From positions 1 to 64,000 of the forward strand of contig CAJTFL010000006.1 of assembly GCA_910575565.1 (NCBI GenBank): 64,000 nt of DNA. The letters run 5' to 3'. The notes beneath the pieces were generated by a model, which did not search any database, was not told the origin of the DNA, and worked only from the letters and a program-made list of their open reading frames with translations. A program made the translations under genes and the position numbers. Numbering within the stretch: the first letter of the stretch is position 1; every line of letters starts with the position of its first letter. This document shows, in pieces, positions 49,099 to 56,819 of this stretch. This DNA comes from Lachnospiraceae bacterium. Lineage in GTDB: Bacteria; Bacillota; Clostridia; Lachnospirales; Lachnospiraceae.

Positions 49099-49129
49099 AG
49101 GGTGAAAGAAAAAGGAAGAAAGGGTAAAA

Positions 49130-49210
49130 CGCAAACACACATCTTTCCCCCTTTGTGTTTGCGCCTCAAATGAAAATGCAAGCATTTTCGCTTGAGGCTT
49201 GGTGCAAAAT
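49130..49210 (+). promoter_or_regulatory. structured leader abutting tadA, shared with pepT
   Basis: Stem 1 is CGCAAACACA (49130-49139) with TGTGTTTGCG (49154-49163). Stem 2 is GCCTCAA (49163-49169) with TTGAGGC (49192-49198), enclosing a perfect hairpin GAAAATGC-AA-GCATTTTC (49172-49189). The GAGG in the last arm is the only ribosome-site candidate for tadA, followed by TTGGTGCAAAATATG. The same layout precedes pepT at 10875-10962. Confidence 0.65.
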
Positions 49211-50629
49211 ATGGCAGAAATGACGGAAGAAAAGGAAGGGGAGCGCAGCAACAGACAGTCTCTGCGCCGCCGGATCCAGAAGCAGATTATGGAAGAAATT
49301 GAGAGCCAAAGGAGCATCAGCGACGATGAGCTTTGGGAAATTATTGACCGGGAGGTGATGGAGGCAGGGAAACAGGATTTCGTTCCCCTTAAGGAAAAGC
49401 TGGATTTGCGGACAAAGCTGTTTGATGCCTTCCGCCGCCTGGGGATTCTCCAGGAGCTGGTGGATGACGGGCAGGTGACGGAAATCATGGTGAACGGCAG
49501 GGAGAAGATTTTTATCGAGCGGAAAGGCCGGATGGAGCAGTGGGATAAGGGATTTGACAGTGACGAACAGCTTGAGGATATGATCCAGCAGATTGTAAGC
49601 CGGGTAAACCGGATGGTCAATGTTTCTTCCCCCATTGTGGATGCCCGCTTAGAGGACGGTTCGCGAGTCCATGTGGTGCTTCCGCCCATTGCTTTAGACG
49701 GGCCTGTAGTGACAATCCGAAAATTTCCGGAGCCGATCACCATTGAAAAACTGATCCGGTATCAGTCCTTAACGGATGAAGCCGCCGATTTCCTGAAGAT
49801 GCTGGTGGTTTCCGGCTACAATATTTTTATCAGCGGGGGGACGAATTCCGGGAAAAGCACATTTTTAAACGCTCTTTCTGCGTTTATCCCGGAGGATGAA
49901 CGGGTAATTACCATAGAGGATTCGGCGGAACTGCAGATCCAGCAGGTTCCCAACCTGGTCAGGCTGGAATCCCGCAATGCCAATGGCGAGGGGGAAGGGG
50001 CTGTGACCATCAGGGATTTAATTAAGGCAGCGCTGCGCATGAATCCCAGCCGGATCGTGGTGGGGGAGGTCAGGGGCGGGGAAGCCTTTGATCTGCTGAC
50101 GGCCTTTAATACGGGGCACAGCGGCATGGGCACGGGTCACGCAAACAGCCCCCAGGATATGCTGTCCAGGCTGGAATCCATGGTGCTGATGGCGGCAGAG
50201 CTTCCCCTTGGGGCTATTCGGAGCCAGATTTGCGCGGCGATCGATATTATCGTCCAGCTGGGGCGGCTGCGGGATAAAAGCCGCAGGGTGTTAAGCATTG
50301 TTGAGCTGACCGGCATTGCCCAGGGAGAAATCCGGCTAAAGCCCTTATTTATGTTCCAGGAAGAAAAAGAGGAAGGGAAAAAGATGTGCCCGGGCTGGCA
50401 GATGGGGGACGTAAGCATGGAGAAAAGCCAAAAAAAACTTCAGGAAAGAGATGTGAAGATAAAGGATTGGGAGGAAGATGGAGAGAAGAAAAGATGCCGG
50501 GAGGGAGAAGTCCCTGGGGGAAAATGCCTGTCTGTCCCAAAAGGGAAAGGCAGGGTGGAGGGAAAGCTTGTCCGGGTGGGGCAGCTTGTCCGGACGGAAA
50601 AGCTTGCCGCCGCAGGCTTTGAACTATGA
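49211..50629 (+). CDS. tadA: TadA/CpaF pilus-assembly ATPase
   Basis: The protein of about 472 aa is the secretion ATPase of the chromosomal Tad system. It has the N-terminal domain with TEIMVNGREKIFIERKG, Walker A GGTNSGKST (residues about 209-217), an Asp box (RIVVGEVRGGEAFDL) and a His box (GHSGMGTGHANS). The family core ends near residue 390 (GEIRLKPLFMF). A further 80 or so residues, rich in Lys, Glu and Gly, overlap the start of tadB by 152 bases. Start ATG 49211 or TTG 49199. Confidence 0.92.
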   Translation: MAEMTEEKEGERSNRQSLRRRIQKQIMEEIESQRSISDDELWEIIDREVMEAGKQDFVPLKEKLDLRTKLFDAFRRLGILQELVDDGQVTEIMVNGREKIFIERKGRMEQWDKGFDSDEQLEDMIQQIVSRVNRMVNVSSPIVDARLEDGSRVHVVLPPIALDGPVVTIRKFPEPITIEKLIRYQSLTDEAADFLKMLVVSGYNIFISGGTNSGKSTFLNALSAFIPEDERVITIEDSAELQIQQVPNLVRLESRNANGEGEGAVTIRDLIKAALRMNPSRIVVGEVRGGEAFDLLTAFNTGHSGMGTGHANSPQDMLSRLESMVLMAAELPLGAIRSQICAAIDIIVQLGRLRDKSRRVLSIVELTGIAQGEIRLKPLFMFQEEKEEGKKMCPGWQMGDVSMEKSQKKLQERDVKIKDWEEDGEKKRCREGEVPGGKCLSVPKGKGRVEGKLVRVGQLVRTEKLAAAGFEL

Positions 50630-51356
50630 GGAATACCTTCTTTCCCCGGGGGAATGGCTGCTTTACGGGGCAAAGGGGATCGGCGTGTGCGCCCTGGTGT
50701 CCTATACCTTTTACCGAAGCCTGGCCGTGTTCCTTCTTCTTCTGCCTTTAGGGACGGCGTATCCGCTGTATTGCAGGAAAAAGCTTAAGAAGGACAGGAT
50801 TTGGCATCTGGGGCAGCAGTTTAAGGAAGGGATTTTAATCCTGGCGGCGAATTTAAGCGCAGGATATTCCATTGAAAATGCCTTGGCGAACAGCAGCCGG
50901 GAGCTGGATCTTTTGTATGGGAAGGAGGGAATGATAAACCTGGAATTTTCTTCCATGGCTAAGAGAATTCAGATGAGCCAGACGGTGGAACAGGTGTTTT
51001 TTGAGTTTGCGGACAGAAGCGGGCTGGAGGATGTCCGTAACTTTGCCCAGGTGTTTAAGGCGGCCAAGCGCAGCGGGGGAGATCTGGTATCCATCATTAA
51101 CCATACGGCAGGGGTGATCCGGGACAAGGCTCAGGTTCAGGAGGAAATCACCAATATGACGGCGGCGAAAAAGCTGGAACAGAAGATCATGAACCTGATT
51201 CCCTTCTTTCTGATTTTTTATATTGACAAGGCTTCCCCTGGGTTTTTTTCCATGATGTATGAAACGGGGATGGGGAGGATGCTGATGACCGTCTGTCTGG
51301 GGGTGTATGGAATTGCGTTTTGGTTATCAAAAAGGATATTGGAGATTCCGGTTTAA
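50478..51356 (+). CDS. tadB: TadB pilus-assembly membrane protein (T2SSF)
   Basis: The 292-aa protein has an N-terminal basic part, a membrane helix pair (about residues 68-98), a T2SSF cytoplasmic domain (residues about 105-235: QFKEGILILAANLSAGYSIENAL and KAAKRSGGDLVSII) and C-terminal helices. GGGAGG lies four bases before ATG 50478, deep inside tadA. The first 45 residues come from this overlap and look unstructured. It overlaps the next gene by 50 bases. With TadC it forms the membrane platform. Confidence 0.87.
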   Translation: MERRKDAGREKSLGENACLSQKGKAGWRESLSGWGSLSGRKSLPPQALNYEEYLLSPGEWLLYGAKGIGVCALVSYTFYRSLAVFLLLLPLGTAYPLYCRKKLKKDRIWHLGQQFKEGILILAANLSAGYSIENALANSSRELDLLYGKEGMINLEFSSMAKRIQMSQTVEQVFFEFADRSGLEDVRNFAQVFKAAKRSGGDLVSIINHTAGVIRDKAQVQEEITNMTAAKKLEQKIMNLIPFFLIFYIDKASPGFFSMMYETGMGRMLMTVCLGVYGIAFWLSKRILEIPV

Positions 51357-52590
51357 AGGGAAATCCTTTTCCATAGGGGTAAGCGAAATCTTGTGTGTCC
51401 TGGCAGGAATAGGGCTGTTTGCAATGATGGAGTTTTCTTCTAAGGAAGATCCCTTAAAAGCGGGATATGTTTACCGCAGCGGATACGGGCAGGGGGAGGA
51501 AGAGATCCGTTTGATTGCCCAAGGGGCAGGGGAGGATGCCCGGGATTTGGAGCTTGCGTTTACGGTGGAGGAAAGGCGGTATAGGGAGGAAGAAGCCTCA
51601 GGGAAAATTGAGGAGTTAGCAAAACAGCTTCCATCACGGATTGCAAAGGGAAACCCGTCCTTAGATCAGGTAAGGACAAATCTGGATTTAATTACCAGCG
51701 ACAGGGAAACCGGCTTTCGCATCCGGTGGGCCAGCAGCGAGTCTGGTTTGGTTAGTCCCGGAGGGGAGGTATATGGGGAAGGAGCGGATCCGGAAAATGG
51801 GCAGAAAGTATTCCTTACGGCGGAAATCTTTGACGGGTATGGGAATTTTGGAGAGGCAGAAATCCCGGTTACGGTATTCCCGCCGGCCTTGTCCGAAGAA
51901 GAGCGGCAGAAGGCGGGGCTTTTGGAGGAGATTCGCCGCATGGAGGGTCAGGATCGGACGAAGGAGGGATTTTATCTCCCTGAGGAATATAAGGGGAAAC
52001 CGGTCACTTACCGGAGCCCGGAAGAGAGCGGGCATATTTGGCTTCTGTTTATGGGGCCTGTGATGGCCCTGCTGCTAAGGGCGAGAAAGATAAGCAATGA
52101 GAAACAGCAAAGAAAAGAGAGGGAAAAAAAGCTGCTTTTGGATTACTCTCAGGTGGTGTCAAAGCTGCAGATTTTCCTGGGGGCAGGAATGACGGTCAGG
52201 ACGGCCTGGGAGAGGATCGTGCTGGATTACCAGGATATCCGGGAGAAGGGAGAGGAGGAGAGGCCGGCTTACGAGGAAATGCTTCAGACGTACTACCAGT
52301 TAAAAAGCGGGGCAGCGGAAGGGAAGGCCTACGGGGAATTTGGCCGCCGGTGTATGCTGCAGCCTTATTTAAAGCTGGCGGGGCTTTTGGAGCAGAACCG
52401 GAAAACCGGGACGAAAAACCTTCGGTATCTGCTGCAGACGGAAATGGCCGATGCTTTCGAGCAGAGGAAAAACCTGGCCAGGCGGCAGGGGGAAGAGGCG
52501 GCCACAAAGCTTTTGATCCCGCTGTTTCTGATGCTGGGGGTGGTGATGGTGATCGTGGTGGTTCCGGCATTTTTGACCTTTTACGGATAA
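51307..52590 (+). CDS. tadC: TadC-like membrane protein with an extracytoplasmic Ig-like insertion
   Basis: The 427-aa protein has a membrane helix near residues 22-40, then an unusually large region (residues about 55-235) ending in a bacterial Ig-like pattern (FRIRWASSESGLVSPGGEVY, then VTVFPP). Another helix follows (about 246-260), then a T2SSF-like domain (LQIFLGAGMTVRTAWERIV to GEEAATKLL) and a C-terminal helix. Ordinary TadC proteins lack the Ig-like part, which is predicted to be outside the membrane. ATG 51307 overlaps tadB; ATG 51424 is internal. It is followed by a 266-bp palindromic element. Confidence 0.78.
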   Translation: MELRFGYQKGYWRFRFKGKSFSIGVSEILCVLAGIGLFAMMEFSSKEDPLKAGYVYRSGYGQGEEEIRLIAQGAGEDARDLELAFTVEERRYREEEASGKIEELAKQLPSRIAKGNPSLDQVRTNLDLITSDRETGFRIRWASSESGLVSPGGEVYGEGADPENGQKVFLTAEIFDGYGNFGEAEIPVTVFPPALSEEERQKAGLLEEIRRMEGQDRTKEGFYLPEEYKGKPVTYRSPEESGHIWLLFMGPVMALLLRARKISNEKQQRKEREKKLLLDYSQVVSKLQIFLGAGMTVRTAWERIVLDYQDIREKGEEERPAYEEMLQTYYQLKSGAAEGKAYGEFGRRCMLQPYLKLAGLLEQNRKTGTKNLRYLLQTEMADAFEQRKNLARRQGEEAATKLLIPLFLMLGVVMVIVVVPAFLTFYG

Positions 52591-52592
52591 TC

Positions 52593-52858
52593 CTAGTGTA
52601 CTGTCTCGATTACTTTCAGCTAAATGACGCAGGACAGCGTGCCCCGCTTTATCGGGCATGAATTTTCAGTCTGCAAGGCGGCTGAACGAGGCGATACCCT
52701 CGCTTCGCTGGGGCAGGCTCTGCGGTGGCATCGTTGACTGATGGTGCTGTGTGCCAGTGGCACACGTTTAGCACGGACCGAAGCGGAGCGAAGACCAACG
52801 CGGCAGATGGAAATTCAGACAAGTCATTTGGCTGAATAAAATCCGGTAGCTACACTAG
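52593..52858. repeat. 266-bp imperfect palindromic element inside the tad locus
   Basis: CTAGTGTA (52593-52600) and TACACTAG (52851-52858) mark the ends. Inner arms CAGCTAAATGAC and GTCATTTGGCTG, TGAATTTTCAG and CTGCC...GAAATTCAGA continue the fold-back, and a GTGTGCCA/TGGCACAC hairpin lies near the centre-right. It includes the 42-bp core (52697-52738) found inverted at 21554-21595, and GCCCCGCTTTATCGGGCAT, also found inverted near 39292-39311. No coding frame. It separates tadC from the pilin gene. Confidence 0.8.
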
Positions 52859-52905
52859 TAAACCATTATAGGCGTTGCGACAATTTAGGAAGGAGCTTTA
52901 AGGAT

Positions 52906-53079
52906 ATGGCAAAAAGTATTCAGGCATTTTTGATGGAAGAAGAGGGAATAGGGGTTATTGAGGTAGTGTTGATTTTGGTAGTGCTTATCGGTTTGGTGAT
53001 TATCTTTAAAAAGCAGATTACTGATCTGTTAAATAATATTTTTAAGGAGATCAATACCCAGTCAAAGGAAGTTTATTAG
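52906..53079 (+). CDS. flp: Flp1-type IVb pilin
   Basis: The 57-aa prepilin is the major subunit candidate. It has a short leader (MAKSIQAFLMEEEG), then IGVIEVVLILVVLIGLVIIF, a hydrophobic helix with Glu at position 5 of the mature form. Cleavage after Gly14 by the A24 peptidase is expected. A polar tail of about 22 residues follows. GGAAGGAGC lies about 10 bases before ATG 52906. It sits just downstream of the palindromic element, so it may be transcribed separately from tadC. Confidence 0.9.
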   Translation: MAKSIQAFLMEEEGIGVIEVVLILVVLIGLVIIFKKQITDLLNNIFKEINTQSKEVY

Positions 53080-53088
53080 GATCACGGT

Positions 53089-53274
53089 ATGGCCTTTACT
53101 ATATCCGGAGAAGCCTTGCAGGACAGCGGCCAGGCTATATCAGATATAAATTTTTATCAGCAGGGCAGCGGCCAGGCTATATCAGATATAAATTTTTATC
53201 AGCAGGGCAGCGGCCAGGCTTTATCAGACATCAATTTTCATCAGCAGGGCAGGGAAGGGAGGGAAGCAAATTGA
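53089..53274 (+). CDS. small ORF of three 14-residue repeats
   Basis: The 61-aa frame contains three in-phase copies of SGQAISDINFYQQG, the last slightly changed (ALSDINFHQQG). Its TGA (53272-53274) overlaps the TTG start of the DUF5702 gene, as in coupled genes. The start ATG 53089 has no strong ribosome site, and two of four changes in the third repeat are silent. It could be a small pilus-associated peptide or just a minisatellite that happens to stay open. Confidence 0.4.
   Translation: MAFTISGEALQDSGQAISDINFYQQGSGQAISDINFYQQGSGQALSDINFHQQGREGREAN
53124..53249 (+). repeat. three tandem 42-bp repeats
   Basis: Units 53124-53165 and 53166-53207 are identical; 53208-53249 differs at four positions. 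Each begins CAGCGGCCAGGCT. The unit length is a multiple of three and keeps the frame open. Confidence 0.95.
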
Positions 53275-55178
53275 AATGGAAGGGTCAGATCTCAGTTTTC
53301 TTAAGCCTGATCCTTATCTCGGTCTGTGGCCTGATCTGCGGTCTTTTGGAATCGGCGCGGACGGCAGGGGCAAGGTGCTTTATCCAGACAGCAATGCATT
53401 CGGCTATGGATTCCCTGTTTAGCCAGTATCACAGGGCCTTATGGGAAAATTACCGGATTTTCGGCTTGGAGCACCGGGAGGAGGAAGATTTGGAAGAGGA
53501 TTTTGCCCGGTTTATGGAGCCGTATTTAAAGCAGGGGAACGGGTATCCTTTTGCGCTGGAAGACAGCCAGGTGACGGCGAAGCAGACGCTGACGGACGAT
53601 TCAGGGAAATATTTCCAGCAGGAAATCATGGATTATATGAAATATGGGATCTGGACGAAGGAGTGGGACGAGGGCAGTGTCGGAGAGGCCATGGACACTT
53701 TAAAGGAGGCAGGGCAGATTTCCGATATGAGCCGTTCCATGGAGGTGGAGACAAAAGATGCCTGGAAGCTGGAAAAAGCCCTGGAGAACCTGGCGGAATG
53801 CTTAAAGGAACAGGGAAGGCTAAAAAACCAGGCAGCCGCCTGCCTGGACGAGGGGGACGGAAGCGGATTCTGCAAGGAAGGGGACAAGCTGATTAAAACC
53901 CTGGAAAAGGTTCCCCGGCTGGTGGAAGCGTATGAGAAGCAGGCAGACAGGCTGGGCAGGCAGCTGGATAAGCTGAGGGCGGATTACGAAGCCAAAACGC
54001 CGGATGTGCGGGAAGAAGTAAGGGCAAATTTTGAGGACAGCCTGGGAGAATACGCTTCCTATGTTGATCAGGACGGAGAGCGCCGGATGCAGATAGCGGG
54101 TCTTAGGGAAAAGGCCGCGGAACGGATTGCTTTGGTAGAAAAGGTGCAGGAGGAGGCAGAGGAACTGGAGGAGTTCATTGGGGAATGGGAGCCGGAAGAT
54201 GAGGATGACGAGCTAAATACAAAAGCTTTGTGGGAGCCGATTAAGCGGCATTTTGCCCAGTATCAGGTGCTTTCCCTGCCTTTTGAGGCAGGGATCAAGG
54301 ATAAGGAAAAGGAGGGCCTGCTAAAACGCCTGCGGGAAATGGCTCAGGAAGGCGTGCTGTCCTTAGTGCTTCCAAAAGGGCAGAGGGTGTCGGAAGGGAT
54401 GCTTAATCCGTTAACCGGCCCTTCCCACCAAATTTCTTACGGGGAGGGGGATGCCGGGCTTTTGGAAAAGGCGATGACAGCGGAGTACTGTCAGGTGTTT
54501 TTTAATCATTTCTGTGATACCGGCGGGAAGGAAACGGCTTACGAGATGGAATATCTTTTGTTTGGGGAGGAATCGGACAGGGAAAATTTAACCGCGTCGG
54601 CAGAACGGCTTTTGGCTGTCCGGGAGGGGATGAATTTAATCCATATTCTGGGGGATAGCGAAAAGCGGAACCAGGCCAGGACGCTGGCGGCAGCGATTGT
54701 GGGAGCCTTCGGCCTTCTTCCCCTGGTATCCATTACCGCGTTTCTGATTATGGGGCTTTGGGCCTTTGGGGAGGCCGTGGCGGATGTAAAAGCCCTGCTT
54801 AACGGCGGGAAGGTTCCTGTCCTTAAGGGAAAGGAGGACTGGAGCCTAAGCCTGGACGGCCTGTTTGGCTTTGCGGCAGGGAAAGGCTTAGAGGGGAGTA
54901 AAAATAGGGAATCCGGCCTAAGCTATGAGCAGTATCTGACCATATTCCTGTTTTTCAGCCCGGCAGCCCGGCTGCTTTACCGGATGATGGATGTGATTGA
55001 GATGAATTTAAAAAGGGAACAGGAAAATTTTAAGCTTTCCCGCTGCGCATACCGGGTGGATATCCAGGCGCAGCTTTGTGGAAAACACGTTTATTTTTCC
55101 TTGGGATTGTTGAAAAGCATGGCAGGCTTTGGCCAGGCGGTTTATCCCCTTACGGCGTCTGCGGCAAAGGCTTATTAA
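53271..55178 (+). CDS. DUF5702 pilus-associated protein (TadG-like position)
   Basis: The 635-aa protein starts with a TadE/TadG-like N-terminus (MKWKGQISVFLSLILISVCG, helix to about residue 26). A long, acidic, partly coiled-coil region follows (residues about 60-330), then a second membrane segment near residues 475-500. TTG 53271 follows GGGAGGG by seven bases. DUF5702 proteins are found in Clostridial tad loci and probably form a large minor-pilin-like component at the cell surface. It is the longest gene of the locus. Confidence 0.82.
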   Translation: MKWKGQISVFLSLILISVCGLICGLLESARTAGARCFIQTAMHSAMDSLFSQYHRALWENYRIFGLEHREEEDLEEDFARFMEPYLKQGNGYPFALEDSQVTAKQTLTDDSGKYFQQEIMDYMKYGIWTKEWDEGSVGEAMDTLKEAGQISDMSRSMEVETKDAWKLEKALENLAECLKEQGRLKNQAAACLDEGDGSGFCKEGDKLIKTLEKVPRLVEAYEKQADRLGRQLDKLRADYEAKTPDVREEVRANFEDSLGEYASYVDQDGERRMQIAGLREKAAERIALVEKVQEEAEELEEFIGEWEPEDEDDELNTKALWEPIKRHFAQYQVLSLPFEAGIKDKEKEGLLKRLREMAQEGVLSLVLPKGQRVSEGMLNPLTGPSHQISYGEGDAGLLEKAMTAEYCQVFFNHFCDTGGKETAYEMEYLLFGEESDRENLTASAERLLAVREGMNLIHILGDSEKRNQARTLAAAIVGAFGLLPLVSITAFLIMGLWAFGEAVADVKALLNGGKVPVLKGKEDWSLSLDGLFGFAAGKGLEGSKNRESGLSYEQYLTIFLFFSPAARLLYRMMDVIEMNLKREQENFKLSRCAYRVDIQAQLCGKHVYFSLGLLKSMAGFGQAVYPLTASAAKAY

Positions 55179-55207
55179 TCGGTTAAGCATTCAGGAGGTG
55201 AAGGCCC

Positions 55208-56134
55208 ATGCTCTTTTTTCAAAATATGAAATATCTTAGCAAAGTAACTCTCCAAGTACGAAAGCCCGATGAAAAAAATTATCGAAAAAGAACATATTGC
55301 GAAAAAAGGGCGTGGGCCTTTTCCTCCTGGAAAGCTTCCGTTTCCGTGGAAGCGGCTCTTTCTCTTTCCCTGTTTGTCTTTGCCATGGTATGCATGATGA
55401 TTCCTTTTTCTATGATGGAGCGGCAAAGGCAGGTGCAGGCGGCGCTGGAATCGGCAAATCAGCAGCTGTGCCAGTACGCATACCTGGAATACCAAATGGG
55501 CAAAGGGAAGGAGCTGCCAAAGGATGGGGAGGAATGGAAGCAGGAGCTGGCGTGGAATCTTTTGCACCGCGGGGCAAAGGCAGGCGGACAAGCGATGGCT
55601 GAGGGAATGTTTCCCAAGGAAGGGATGAGCAGGCGATCCTTTTCCGGTTCCTCTTATTTGGAGGATGAAGAGACCATAGTGCTTGCCATGGATTACCAAA
55701 TGCGGATGCCCTTTTCCATCCTGCATTTAGATTCCATTCCCTTTTCTTCAAAAAGCGCCAGGCGGGCTTGGATCGGCAGGGACGGGCTGGCAGACGAGGG
55801 CGGCGGAGAGGGAAAAGAAGATGAGGATCCGATTGTGTATATCGGGAAAACTTCTACCCGATACCATAAATCCAGAAGCTGCCATTACCTTTCCAACCAG
55901 CTGCGGACGGTGGACTACGAGCTGGTAGCCAGCTTAAGGAACCAGGGCGGCGGGAAGTACTATCCCTGTGCGGTCTGCGGTTTGGGAGCAGGCCCTGGAA
56001 GCCGGGTGTATATTATGGAAAGCGGGAACCGATACCATGGGGATAGGCAGTGTTCCTCCATTATCGCGTATGTGCAGGCGGTTCGCCTTTCGGAGGTGGA
56101 GCATATGGGAGGATGCTCTTACTGCTGCCATTAA
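55208..56134 (+). CDS. TadE-like protein with two Ada-type zinc motifs
   Basis: The 308-aa protein has a TadE segment (ASVSVEAALSLSLFVFAM, residues about 44-65). The C-terminal part holds two copies of a metal-binding pattern, each of the form Y-H-x(4)-C ... C-x-x-C: RYHKSRSCHYL with YPCAVCG, and RYHGDRQCSSI with GCSYCC. This resembles the Ada-like zinc-binding motif found in some extracellular nucleases. It would place cysteines on the pilus side of the membrane. AGGAGGTGAAGGCCC precedes ATG 55208. Confidence 0.78.
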   Translation: MLFFQNMKYLSKVTLQVRKPDEKNYRKRTYCEKRAWAFSSWKASVSVEAALSLSLFVFAMVCMMIPFSMMERQRQVQAALESANQQLCQYAYLEYQMGKGKELPKDGEEWKQELAWNLLHRGAKAGGQAMAEGMFPKEGMSRRSFSGSSYLEDEETIVLAMDYQMRMPFSILHLDSIPFSSKSARRAWIGRDGLADEGGGEGKEDEDPIVYIGKTSTRYHKSRSCHYLSNQLRTVDYELVASLRNQGGGKYYPCAVCGLGAGPGSRVYIMESGNRYHGDRQCSSIIAYVQAVRLSEVEHMGGCSYCCH

Positions 56135-56194
56135 AGGGTGTGGAGCCTGCAGCAGGAACGTTGACTTTGACGGTGACGAAAAGGGAGGGTGAAG

Positions 56195-56671
56195 ATGAGT
56201 TTTTTTCTGTATTTGGCAGCGGCGGCATGGCAGGACGGAAGGGAAAAGCAAGTTTCTGGCTGGGTGTTTTTGTTTTTCTCTGTCCATTTTTTGACAACTC
56301 AGATTTGCCAGAGCATAGTTTTGGCGGATATGGGAAGATTTCCGGCAAATGTCTGGTTTTACGGGATAGCGAAAAGACCGTCTCCCTGGGAGCTTTTGTG
56401 GGGCTGCTTAATAGGCGCGGCTTTATTGGGAATTAGCCGGATAACCGAAGGAGCCTTGGGAGAGGGGGACGGACTGTTTTTTATGGTTTCCGGGCTTTAT
56501 TTAGGGTTTTGGCGAAATTTGTTTTTCTTTGTGGCTTCCTTGTTTCTGTGCAGCATGGCAGGACTGGTATTCCTGGCGCGGGGCAAATATAAGGGGGAAG
56601 GCTGCCGGAAGAAAACATTGCCATTTCTGCTGTTTGCCTTTCCAGTGGGCATGCTTTTGGCAGGATGGTAA
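56195..56671 (+). CDS. second A24 prepilin peptidase of the tad locus
   Basis: The 158-aa membrane protein keeps D14 (WQDGREKQVSG) and D92 in the GxGD motif (LGEGDGLFF), so it should be active. It differs clearly from the tadV product at 47464. Two peptidases in one locus may divide pilin and pseudopilin substrates. ATG 56195 follows AAGGGAGGG by five bases; GTG 56189 lies within that site. Confidence 0.82.
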   Translation: MSFFLYLAAAAWQDGREKQVSGWVFLFFSVHFLTTQICQSIVLADMGRFPANVWFYGIAKRPSPWELLWGCLIGAALLGISRITEGALGEGDGLFFMVSGLYLGFWRNLFFFVASLFLCSMAGLVFLARGKYKGEGCRKKTLPFLLFAFPVGMLLAGW

Positions 56672-56692
56672 AGGAATCGGCATGAATTAGCA

Positions 56693-56784
56693 GGAAGGAA
56701 AGACCGGATGATGAGGGAAGGAAAGATCGGATGACGAGGGAAGGAAAGACCGGATGACGAGGGAAGGAAAGATCGGATGTGGGG
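56693..56784 (+). repeat. four tandem 23-bp repeats
   Basis: Units begin at 56693, 56716, 56739 and 56762, each close to GGAAGGAAAGACCGGATGAC. Because 23 is not a multiple of three, they cannot encode a peptide repeat. They fill most of the space between the peptidase and the next pilin gene, and each carries a ribosome-site-like GGAAGGAAA. Confidence 0.92.
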
Positions 56785-56819
56785 GACAGAAAAAAGGGAT
56801 GGCTGGAAAAGAAGGGCAA

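Noticed and set aside
53124..53249. CRISPR array
   Set aside because: The 42-bp units are directly adjacent with no spacers and no cas genes are near.
56693..56784. CRISPR-like array of 23-bp repeats
   Set aside because: There are no spacers between units.
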